Part shown: one piece after another, positions 1 through 5,638 of the stretch | Layout of the letters: every line of letters begins with the position of its first letter | Position numbering within the stretch: position 1 is the first letter of the stretch | NCBI GenBank assembly: GCA_022615215.1 | Contig: JAKEHD010000780.1 | Coordinates: 1-9,820 of the forward strand | Length of the DNA stretch: 9,820 nt | From: Blastocatellia bacterium | GTDB lineage: Bacteria; Acidobacteriota; Blastocatellia; UBA7656 | Reading direction: 5' to 3' | Notes under the pieces: model-generated | What the model saw: only the letters and a program-made list of their open reading frames with translations | Told to the model about the DNA's origin: nothing | Databases searched by the model: none | Made by a program: the position numbers and the translations under genes

Positions 1-63
1 GGATGAAGGATGAAAACCGGAGTGATACGGTCGATTCATCCTTCATCTCTCATCCTTCATCCT
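1..63. repeat. Inverted heptamer repeat
   Basis: Two GGATGAA units at 1-14 face four consecutive 7-base units at 36-63 (TCATCCT, TCATCTC, TCATCCT, TCATCCT). Bases 1-13 are a perfect reverse complement of 50-62, so the segment can form a 13-bp hairpin around a 36-base loop. The array may begin before the window. The rest of the gene-free stretch to 318 holds the promoter described below and nothing else I recognise between 64 and 250. Confidence 0.75.
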
Positions 64-258
64 TTCGAAGAGGAGGGCCTCAGGGGCGGGAACGAAATTC
101 CAAAAGAGAGAGCGGACTTGCTGTGATTATTCGATATACACCTTGAAAGTCAATAGTTATTCTCGTCTGAGAAACCTGTGACTGGTCTGAAAGCATCGGC
201 TCCGTACCCCTTGAGCTTCCGTCCTTCACCTTGCGGCCTTCATTCCTCTGTGAACGGT

Positions 259-286
259 TTGCCTTTCGCCTTCACTTGTATACAAT
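259..286 (+). promoter_or_regulatory. Promoter and palindromic operator of the TA pair
   Basis: A TTGCCT (-35, 259-264) and TACAAT (-10, 281-286) with a 16-base spacer precede the antitoxin start at 319. The perfect 10-base palindrome TTGTATACAA (276-285) covers the -10 box. Antitoxins of the ribbon-helix-helix class usually repress their own operon by binding palindromes over the promoter, so this is the best operator candidate. Box matches are read by eye; binding is inference. Confidence 0.5.
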
Positions 287-318
287 ATCATCAGCATTTT
301 GATGAAAGGGAAAAGGCG

Positions 319-582
319 ATGCCTGAAACGACGTTAATATCAGTAAGAGTCCCGCTCTCTACGGCGCGCAGGCTGGAAGCTTTGGCTGCCGCGACCGGGC
401 AATCCAAATCACTCCTGGGAGCAGAGGCCATCGAGGAATATGTATCTTTGCAGGAGTGGCAAATCAAGGCTGTTGAGAAGGGCATACAGTCTGCGAATAA
501 AGGCCGATTCGTAGAGCACCCGGACGTAGAGGATTGGCTTTCGAGTTGGGGCACTGACGAAGAAAAGGACATGCCTGCATGA
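319..582 (+). CDS. Ribbon-helix-helix antitoxin (CopG/ParD-like)
   Basis: This 87-residue protein is the antitoxin of a type II toxin-antitoxin pair: it should bind and neutralise the adjacent ParE/RelE-like toxin and repress the operon. Residues 3-45 fit a ribbon-helix-helix DNA-binding fold, with the basic strand TLISVRVP followed by two helices (STARRLEALAAATGQ, then SKSLLGAEAIEEYVS). The C-terminal half, with EWQIKAVEKGI and the WLSSWGT end, resembles the toxin-wrapping tail of antitoxins paired with ParE toxins. The ATG at 319 is chosen over the in-frame upstream start at 178 because it begins exactly at the domain and has AAAGGG at 305-310, eight bases upstream. The stop overlaps the toxin start (ATGA, 579-582), a sign of translational coupling. 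No partner other than the interrupted toxin is visible. Confidence 0.85.
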   Translation: MPETTLISVRVPLSTARRLEALAAATGQSKSLLGAEAIEEYVSLQEWQIKAVEKGIQSANKGRFVEHPDVEDWLSSWGTDEEKDMPA

Positions 583-869
583 GATTGAGATGGACGGCGG
601 ATGCGGTTGAAGACCTCGCCAGCATTCGGGAATATATCGGTAACTATAATCCAAAGGCGGCAAACAAAGGGTAGTCCCGGCTCATCGCCGCCGCCATCCT
701 CAAGCAATGCCGCTCTCTGTTGAAGCACCCTGAAAAAGGCAGAATAGGCAAGGTGCTCGACACCAGGGAATCCCTTTTACCCGGATTGCCTTATGTCATC
801 GTATACAAGATCAAAGGCGACCAGTTACACATACTCCGGGTTCTACATACATCCAGACGATGGCCCTGA
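579..869 (+). pseudogene. ParE/RelE-family toxin, interrupted by an in-frame TAG
   Basis: Read straight through, this frame gives a 96-codon protein of normal length for the family: it opens MRLRWTADAVEDLASIREYI and closes with HILRVLHTSRRWP before TGA at 867-869. These ends match the typical ParE start (basic strand, then an Asp/Leu-rich helix) and the conserved ILRVLH..R.WP end. Codon 32 (672-674) is TAG, after only 31 residues and within the helical region, so an active toxin should not be made unless the stop is read through. The remaining 64 codons contain no other stop and keep the family pattern, so the mutation looks recent, or is a sequencing error. The toxin overlaps the antitoxin by four bases. 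If it is inactive, the antitoxin is an orphan that may still repress other loci. Confidence 0.85.
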
Positions 870-923
870 TGGACGAAGAGAAGGTCAGCCGTCTGTTTAT
901 TCCACATCGGGCGCGATCAAATT

Positions 924-1529
924 TTATCGGCTGGCTTCCTCAGCATATTCGAGCACTTCGCGGCTCGTCACAAGATGCGCTCCCCGGCTCTTCATCTCTT
1001 CAAGCGCCTTCGCTCCGTCATCGGGTTCGACATCGACCGCCCGCATCGCGTCGGTTATGGCGAAGACCTCGTAGCCGTTTTTTATAGCGTCCAGAACGGT
1101 CGCCTTCACGCAATAATCGGTCGCAAGCCCCGTCACGTAGAGTCGTCGCACGTGGCGGGCTTTGAGCGCTTCATCGAGCGAGCGCCCGCTCTCGTCAGTG
1201 CCCTCGAATTCCGAATAGGCATCCGCGTCGGGTGATGCGGCTTTGCGAAAATGCGCGTCTATTCGTGACCGGTCCAGACGCGGATGTAGTTCTGCGCCGC
1301 GCGTGCCTTGCACACAATGAGGCGGCCAGGGACCGCCCTGCTCCTTGAAGGATATGTGATCGGCGGGATGCCAGTCCCGGCCTGAAACTACGAACGGAAA
1401 CTCGGGCATCAATCGATTGACGACAGGAACTATTTCATCGCCTTCTGAAACGGCGAGAGCGCCTCCAGGGCAGAAATCGTTCTGAATGTCGACGAGCAAA
1501 ACGGCTGCATCTCGAAATCGGCTCTCCAT
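924..1529 (-). CDS. pncA: Nicotinamidase
   Basis: A cytosolic hydrolase of the isochorismatase-like family that deamidates nicotinamide to nicotinate, the first step of the four-step NAD salvage route. The 201-residue length fits bacterial PncA. The catalytic triad is visible: Asp14 (in LLVDIQNDFCPGG), Lys96 (HFRKA) and Cys140 (GLATDYCVKAT). Metal ligands Asp52, His54 and probably His58 lie in GRDWHPADH, and WPPHCVQGT is the conserved loop that follows. The start at 1529 has AAGGAGGG seven bases upstream (1537-1544 on the plus strand). It follows pncB on the same strand after a 139-base gap that holds a palindromic repeat, so co-transcription is plausible but the repeat may attenuate it. It is convergent with the toxin remnant, 54 bases away. 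Confidence 0.95.
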   Translation of the reverse strand: MESRFRDAAVLLVDIQNDFCPGGALAVSEGDEIVPVVNRLMPEFPFVVSGRDWHPADHISFKEQGGPWPPHCVQGTRGAELHPRLDRSRIDAHFRKAASPDADAYSEFEGTDESGRSLDEALKARHVRRLYVTGLATDYCVKATVLDAIKNGYEVFAITDAMRAVDVEPDDGAKALEEMKSRGAHLVTSREVLEYAEEASR

Positions 1530-1604
1530 TTTTAAACCCTCCTTCTTGCTGCGCTCAACGGCTCGCCCGCTCGACGATTTCGTCTACGACTGTGAGGAGG
1601 TATC

Positions 1605-1690
1605 AACCACAGATTTCACAGATTACACAAACAGAAATCTTTTGTAGAAGGCCCTGCCTTCCACTGTGCTATCTGTGTGATCTGTGGTTA
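1605..1690. repeat. Palindromic repeat at the 3' end of pncB
   Basis: The arms at 1605-1629 and 1665-1689 are inverted copies matching at 21 of 25 positions, built on CTGTGTGATCTGTGGTT-like units, with a 35-base spacer. Similar palindromes are scattered through many bacterial genomes and are often mis-annotated as small proteins. The right arm lies inside pncB: read on the minus strand it encodes its final NHRSHR and the TAG stop. It may also act as an intercistronic hairpin between pncB and pncA. Confidence 0.75.
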
Positions 1691-3141
1691 GCCTCTTCCT
1701 GCAAATTAAAAAGACAATCGGCGGTGATCTCTTCTTCGAGCTTGCGTTTTTCTTCTGCGAGCCGCTCGCTGAATTTTACCCGATACCGTGTCTCCGAATT
1801 CAAACTCAGGAGTTCGGCAGGCAAGCGTTTCAACTCTTCCGATGCGCGCGCGCGAGCTTCATTCAATCGCGCGAGGCAACCTGCGCTTCGCGCGGCGGCT
1901 GAATTCGACTCTCCGGCATCCGTCGAAAGCAATCGCTCGTCCGTGGGCCGTCCGTCTCTCATCACGAGTTCGAGCAGAGGCTTCCACGCCGCGCCCTCCG
2001 CCGATTTATCTTCATCGGCCAGAGCTATTACATCTTCGACGTGCTTCCCTTCTTCGCTCGTAAGCCGCCACACTTGCTTGGGACCGGGACAGGTCGATTT
2101 ATCGGGACTCATCTTGATCTTCATGCTCATCCGGCCGTCCCGCGACAGCCCTGCAAGTTTGTATACGCCCGACAGAGCAGGCCGGTCATAAGAAGTGGCC
2201 ATCTCGGTCCCGACTCCGAAAGCGTCTATACACGCCCCGCGCGAAATCAAATCCGCTATTCGGTATTCGTTGAGGTCGCCGCTCGCAAATATCTTCGTGC
2301 CCGACCTTCCGGCTTCATCGAGTATGCGACGCGCTTCGATGCTCAACTGGCACATATCGCCGCTGTCGAGCCGTATCGACGGAATATCCGCCTCGAAATC
2401 CTCGGTCAATCGTTTGACCGCAGCCAACGTGTCGTAGGTGTCGACGAGCAGGGTGGCCGTATCGGGAAAGACTTTTAGAAAAGCGCGGAACGCATCATCT
2501 TCTTCGTCAAAGAGCATGACGAACGAATGCGCGAGCGTGCCGAAAGTCGGGATGCCGAACAGATAACCGGCCTCGACGTTGGACGTTCCCTGGCACCCGG
2601 CTATGTAAGCGGCGCGTGCCGCAAAAAGCCCTGCCTCGGTCCCGTGCGCGCGGCGAGTGCCGAATTCTATGACGGCCCTCCCCTCGGCGGCCGTGACCAC
2701 GCGAGCGGCTTTGCTCGCTATCATGGTCTGAAAGTTTATGGTCGAAAGCAAAAAGGTCTCGACTATCTGCGCCTCGATGATGGGAGCTTCCACTCGCGCC
2801 ATAGGCTCCATGCCGAAGACGGCAGTGCCTTCCGGCACGGCCCACACGTCGCCCGTGAACCGGAAGTCTGCGAGGTAATCGAAGAACTCGCGGCTCACAT
2901 TCTTGAAAGACGGATGGCGGCGCACGTAGTCGATCTGCTCTGCGGTGAACTCCAGGTTGTATAGATAATCGAGCGCCTGTTCGAGTCCGGCCGCGAGGAG
3001 AAAGGAGCGATTCTCAGGCAGACGGCGCACGAATAGATCGAAGACCGCGCGGCCCTCCATGCGGTTATCATAATAGGCTGCGGCCATGGTGAGTTCGTAA
3101 AGGTCTGTCACGAGTCCCGGAACACGTTCGATCATGGTCAT
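1669..3141 (-). CDS. pncB: Nicotinate phosphoribosyltransferase
   Basis: Joins nicotinate and PRPP to give nicotinate mononucleotide, normally coupled to ATP hydrolysis; it acts in the cytosol directly after PncA. The 490-residue protein shows the family landmarks in order: LVTDLYELTMA near the N-terminus (11-20), the substrate-binding FGTRRAHG (160-167), GTLAHSFVM (201-209) with His205 as the histidine that is phosphorylated in this family, DTYDT (234-238), IRLDSGDM (256-263), FASGDLNEY (285-293) and FGVGTE (308-313). The C-terminal part to EEEI is ordinary; the last residues NHRSHR and the stop come from an inserted palindromic repeat. An ATG two codons in (3135) is an equally good start because the G-run at 3142-3147 is spaced correctly for it but directly abuts the first ATG. 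It heads the pncB-pncA unit and is divergent from the thioesterase gene. Confidence 0.95.
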   Translation of the reverse strand: MTMIERVPGLVTDLYELTMAAAYYDNRMEGRAVFDLFVRRLPENRSFLLAAGLEQALDYLYNLEFTAEQIDYVRRHPSFKNVSREFFDYLADFRFTGDVWAVPEGTAVFGMEPMARVEAPIIEAQIVETFLLSTINFQTMIASKAARVVTAAEGRAVIEFGTRRAHGTEAGLFAARAAYIAGCQGTSNVEAGYLFGIPTFGTLAHSFVMLFDEEDDAFRAFLKVFPDTATLLVDTYDTLAAVKRLTEDFEADIPSIRLDSGDMCQLSIEARRILDEAGRSGTKIFASGDLNEYRIADLISRGACIDAFGVGTEMATSYDRPALSGVYKLAGLSRDGRMSMKIKMSPDKSTCPGPKQVWRLTSEEGKHVEDVIALADEDKSAEGAAWKPLLELVMRDGRPTDERLLSTDAGESNSAAARSAGCLARLNEARARASEELKRLPAELLSLNSETRYRVKFSERLAEEKRKLEEEITADCLFNLQEEANHRSHR

Positions 3142-3212
3142 CCCCCCGTTGATCCTCAGTCTTCAATCTTTATTTTAATGATCGTCCATCACTGCTCCCA
3201 TACTTCACAACC

Positions 3213-3256
3213 ATTTGTATTGTCAATTGTGGCGACGGAAAAAGACAAATGCAAAT
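3213..3256. promoter_or_regulatory. Inverted repeat between divergent pncB and thioesterase genes
   Basis: ATTTGTATTGTC (3213-3224) is mirrored by GACAAATGCAAAT (3244-3256) with one substitution and one extra base, separated by 19 bases. A minus-strand TTGACA (3226-3221) overlaps the left arm and could be the -35 of pncB, followed by a weak TATGGG at 3202-3197. The position suits an operator for the NAD salvage genes, but I do not recognise a specific regulator site. Confidence 0.3.
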
Positions 3257-3280
3257 AGCGGCGGGCGCAGCCCGCACGGC

Positions 3281-3309
3281 TTGAGTGTTGCTCGCCGGAG
3301 GGTTACAAT
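3281..3309 (+). promoter_or_regulatory. Sigma70-type promoter of the thioesterase gene
   Basis: TTGAGT (3281-3286) and TACAAT (3304-3309) are separated by exactly 17 bases, matching the housekeeping consensus at 4 and 5 of 6 positions. The predicted transcript starts near 3316, giving about 60 bases of leader. A perfect 6-bp hairpin (GCGGGC/GCCCGC, 3261-3275) lies just upstream of the -35 box. Confidence 0.6.
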
Positions 3310-3375
3310 CGCCGGGAATTTGAAGCGCCGGACTCGTAAGACCGGCCCGAACAGGTTATAAAGATACTTTACGAC

Positions 3376-3813
3376 ATGAAAAGAGCGAGGACAGATAAAG
3401 CCGCCGATTCCAGACCGAGGTCGGAGGCGCGAGTCAAGGTGCGCTATGCCGAAACCGATCAGATGGGCATGGCCTATTATGCCAACTACCTCGTATGGTT
3501 CGAGGTGGGCCGCAGCCAGTATTGCAACGATTGCGGATTTTCATACCGCGATATGGAGAAGGAGACGGGTCTCTTCCTCACGGTGGCCGAAGCGCGATGT
3601 CGCTATCAAACTCCTGCGCGCTATGAGGATGAATTGATCGTCAGGACCAGCATCGCTGAATTGACGCGACGGACTGTAAGGTTCAGCTACGAGATCGACC
3701 GCGCAGACGGCCAGCCCGTCGCCAGAGGCGAAACGCTCCACGTGCTCATAAATTCCGAGGGGCGGCCTTCGAGCATGCCCGAAAAATATCTCTCTTTGCT
3801 CGGCAGAAAGTAG
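3376..3813 (+). CDS. YbgC-like acyl-CoA thioesterase (hotdog fold)
   Basis: A 145-residue single hotdog-fold protein of the 4-hydroxybenzoyl-CoA thioesterase/YbgC group, which hydrolyses acyl-CoA esters in the cytosol as tetramers; the acyl substrate cannot be read from sequence. The signature VRYAETDQMGMAYYANYLVWFEVGR covers residues 22-46 (cited here for identification), with Asp28 at the catalytic aspartate position. FLTVAEARCRYQTPARYEDEL and the FSYEI strand are the expected second half of the fold. Residues 1-18 are a charged extension without similarity. No clear ribosome-binding site precedes the ATG at 3376, but the domain leaves little room for a later start. It is expressed from its own promoter and is followed by 149 gene-free bases filled with heptamer repeats. 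Confidence 0.9.
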   Translation: MKRARTDKAADSRPRSEARVKVRYAETDQMGMAYYANYLVWFEVGRSQYCNDCGFSYRDMEKETGLFLTVAEARCRYQTPARYEDELIVRTSIAELTRRTVRFSYEIDRADGQPVARGETLHVLINSEGRPSSMPEKYLSLLGRK

Positions 3814-3830
3814 GTTGACCTTATTGTCAG

Positions 3831-3952
3831 TGGTCAGCTATCAGCTATCAGCTATCAGCTATCAGACTGGTGGTCAGTGGTCAGTGGTTCTTTAGCCAGA
3901 CCCTGGAAGAAGGGCTACGGACTACGGACCACGGACAAATAAGGACGACGGA
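3831..3952. repeat. Heptamer tandem arrays
   Basis: Three arrays of exactly 7-base units follow each other: TGGTCAG then four TCAGCTA units (3834-3861, ending with TCAG), two TGGTCAG units (3871-3884), and CTACGGA, CTACGGA, CCACGGA (3915-3935) with a further CGACGGA at 3946-3952. They fill the gap between the thioesterase and aminotransferase genes. There are no spacers, so this is not a CRISPR. The reverse complement of the TCAGCTA array recurs at 6561-6588. Confidence 0.85.
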
Positions 3953-3962
3953 CCAATAACAG

Positions 3963-4832
3963 ATGGATCGTTCGATCTACTACAACGGCCGTGTCATTGA
4001 CGCGACGGAGGCCCGTGTGTCGCCGACCGTCGCCGGGCTGCTTTACGGGTGGGGAGTCTTCACGACTGCGCGCATATATGACGGGCAGGTCTTTGCCCTT
4101 GACCGCCACTGGGAGAGGCTCCTGCGCGATTCGGAAAAAGCGCGCGTCCCTCTGCCCTTGGATATTCGAGAATTGAAGCGCGCCATGGATGAATTGATCT
4201 CTGTCAACCTGACCCGTCAGGGCAGGGTGCGCATAACCGTTTTGAGAGGCGATGCGGGCGGCTTGAGAAAGAAATCTTTATGGCGAATCGAGCAGGGACC
4301 GGAAGCTGAAACTCTCATCTTCACCTCCGCGGAGCAGACGCCGCGGAGACGCGATCTGACGATCACGCTCTCGCCTTACCGACTGCTTTCATCGGGACCG
4401 CTCGCGGGCGTCAAATGCACGGCGATGCTCGACAACCTGCTCGCTTATGAAGAGGCCCGCTCGCGCGGATTTGCGGAGGCCATAATGCTGAACGAGCGCG
4501 GAGAGATGACAGGGGCGACCGCCGCAAACCTGTTCTGGGTCGAACGCGACGAGATTTTCACCCCTTCGCAGGCGACCGGCTCTATCGCGGGAGTGACGCG
4601 GGGGATGGTCTACCTGATAGCCCGCAAGATGGGCATACACCTGGTCGAAGGGGGCTTCCCCGTGCAGAGGCTTCTTGACGCATCGGAAGTCTTCCTGACA
4701 TCGACCGCGCGCGAGATCGCTTCCGTAGCAAGCTTCGACATAAAACATTACGACCGAAAGCAAGCCCGTGTGACCCGTCATATCAGCCGAGAATTTCAAA
4801 AGATGATTCGCAATGCTGGAATTAGCAGGTAG
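3963..4832 (+). CDS. Class IV PLP-dependent aminotransferase / aminodeoxychorismate lyase family
   Basis: A 289-residue fold-type IV PLP enzyme. The family includes branched-chain aminotransferase (IlvE), D-amino acid aminotransferase and 4-amino-4-deoxychorismate lyase (PabC); the sequence alone does not settle which. Landmarks: the N-terminal YYNGRVID start, GLLYGWGVFTTARIYDG (25-41), LDRHWERLL (46-54), the PLP lysine Lys151 in AGVKCTAMLDNLLAYEEAR, AANLFWV (187-193), IAGVTRGMV and the C-terminal SEVFLTSTAREI. AANLFW resembles PabC. Oddly, residue 184 is Gly (GGG, 4512-4514) in MTGATAANLF, where the family normally has Glu that contacts the PLP ring nitrogen. The start at 3963 fits the family N-terminus; only a weak AAGGA lies well upstream. 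The CoA-binding gene follows after 76 bases on the same strand. Confidence 0.88.
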   Translation: MDRSIYYNGRVIDATEARVSPTVAGLLYGWGVFTTARIYDGQVFALDRHWERLLRDSEKARVPLPLDIRELKRAMDELISVNLTRQGRVRITVLRGDAGGLRKKSLWRIEQGPEAETLIFTSAEQTPRRRDLTITLSPYRLLSSGPLAGVKCTAMLDNLLAYEEARSRGFAEAIMLNERGEMTGATAANLFWVERDEIFTPSQATGSIAGVTRGMVYLIARKMGIHLVEGGFPVQRLLDASEVFLTSTAREIASVASFDIKHYDRKQARVTRHISREFQKMIRNAGISR

Positions 4833-4908
4833 CGATGTTATATTCTGTCGGTTGCAGTTCGTTTCGCAGCCGGTAATCGCCGGCCGAACTTATAAGGGAG
4901 CAGCGGCG

Positions 4909-5319
4909 GTGGAAATCAACAGTGAAGAAGTCATAAAGAAGATACTCGATGAGATGAAGACGATAGCCGTAGTCGGTCTCTCGTCCGACTCTTCGCGTCC
5001 GAGCTACGGCGTGTCGAGATACATGCAGACGCACGGCTACCGGATCATACCTGTAAATCCGAATGAGACCGAGGTTCTCGGCGAGAGAGCATATCCCCGG
5101 CTCACGTATGTGCCTGAGAAGATAGACCTCGTGGATATCTTTCGCCGGAGCGAAGAGGCGGGCCGACACGTTGACGAAGCGATAGAGTTGGGAGTGCCCG
5201 CCGTCTGGTTGCAGGAAGGCGTCATAGACGAGGCGGCGGCGCTCAGGGCCGGACGCGCAGGTCTTCTTGTAGTGATGGACCGCTGCATACTGAAAGAACA
5301 TATACACAGGGGCCGGTGA
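4909..5319 (+). CDS. CoA-binding domain protein (YccU-like)
   Basis: A 136-residue single-domain Rossmann-like protein of the CoA-binding family related to the N-terminal domain of succinyl-CoA synthetase alpha. Members of this stand-alone group are widespread and their function is largely undefined. The fold is readable: TIAVVGLSSDSSRPSYGVSR (18-37) is the CoA-binding loop, YRIIPVNPN the second strand, YVPEKIDLVDIFRR the third, GVPAVWLQEGV the fourth, and MDRCILKEHIHR the conserved end. The GTG at 4909 is preferred to the ATG at 4813 because AAGGGAG (4894-4900) lies eight bases before it and the upstream 32 residues match nothing and overlap the aminotransferase gene. A small hairpin (GCCGG/CCGGC, 4869-4884) lies in the leader. 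Probable co-transcription with the aminotransferase gene is inferred from spacing. Confidence 0.9.
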   Translation: MEINSEEVIKKILDEMKTIAVVGLSSDSSRPSYGVSRYMQTHGYRIIPVNPNETEVLGERAYPRLTYVPEKIDLVDIFRRSEEAGRHVDEAIELGVPAVWLQEGVIDEAAALRAGRAGLLVVMDRCILKEHIHRGR

Positions 5320-5479
5320 GGGACCGCGATCGAGGGCAGGGGGCGCGTTTCGAACACTCTTGCGTTGCGGCCCGCGCAATCGTAAACGAGTTATAGCAGT
5401 TCATCAATTTCCAGGAAAGGAGGGGCGTCGCTCAAAGATTTCTTTCTTGTGAAGATTTCTTTCTCAGCCCGCAGAGGAT

Positions 5480-5604
5480 TTGCAATCGAATGTGTTCAGA
5501 CAAGCAAAAAACTCACCACGGAGACACGGAGAAAAACTCTCTGTGCCTCTGTGTCTCCGTGGTGAAACTCCGTTCCTATTCTGAACATTTACTTGCAATC
5601 GAAT
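5480..5604. mobile_element. Small palindromic element with 12-bp flanking direct repeats
   Basis: TTGCAATCGAAT occurs at 5480-5491 and again at 5593-5604 and brackets 101 bases. Inside, TGTTCAGA (5493-5500) is mirrored by TCTGAACA (5580-5587), and CACCACGGAGACAC (5514-5527) is mirrored perfectly by 5551-5564, so the whole element can fold into one hairpin. It encodes no protein. The layout looks like a MITE-type insertion with a target duplication, though 12 bases is long for many families. The rest of the gap (5320-5638) holds a 13-base direct repeat AAGATTTCTTTCT at 5435-5447 and 5452-5464, and no gene that I can see. Confidence 0.55.
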
Positions 5605-5638
5605 CTCTTTACAGGAATGAGCGCGCCGGTAGCTCTTG

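Noticed and set aside
178..318. Upstream extension of the antitoxin to the GTG at 178
   Set aside because: The extra 47 residues match no antitoxin, cross the predicted promoter and lack a ribosome-binding site.
1592..2191. A 199-codon plus-strand frame starting in the palindromic repeat
   Set aside because: It runs antisense to pncB and its start (QISQITQ...) is the translated repeat, a common false gene.
2041..2964. Several 80-145 codon plus-strand frames inside the pncB region
   Set aside because: They are antisense shadows of a strongly conserved enzyme and show no family motif.
3831..3952. CRISPR array
   Set aside because: The 7-base units are directly tandem with no unique spacers, and no cas gene is present.
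4813..4908. ATG at 4813 as the start of the CoA-binding protein
   Set aside because: It overlaps the aminotransferase gene, adds 32 unrelated residues, and the GTG at 4909 has a well-placed AAGGGAG.
5413..5425. Strong Shine-Dalgarno-like GGAAAGGAGGGG
   Set aside because: No start codon follows at a usable distance and the next GTG opens no recognisable protein.
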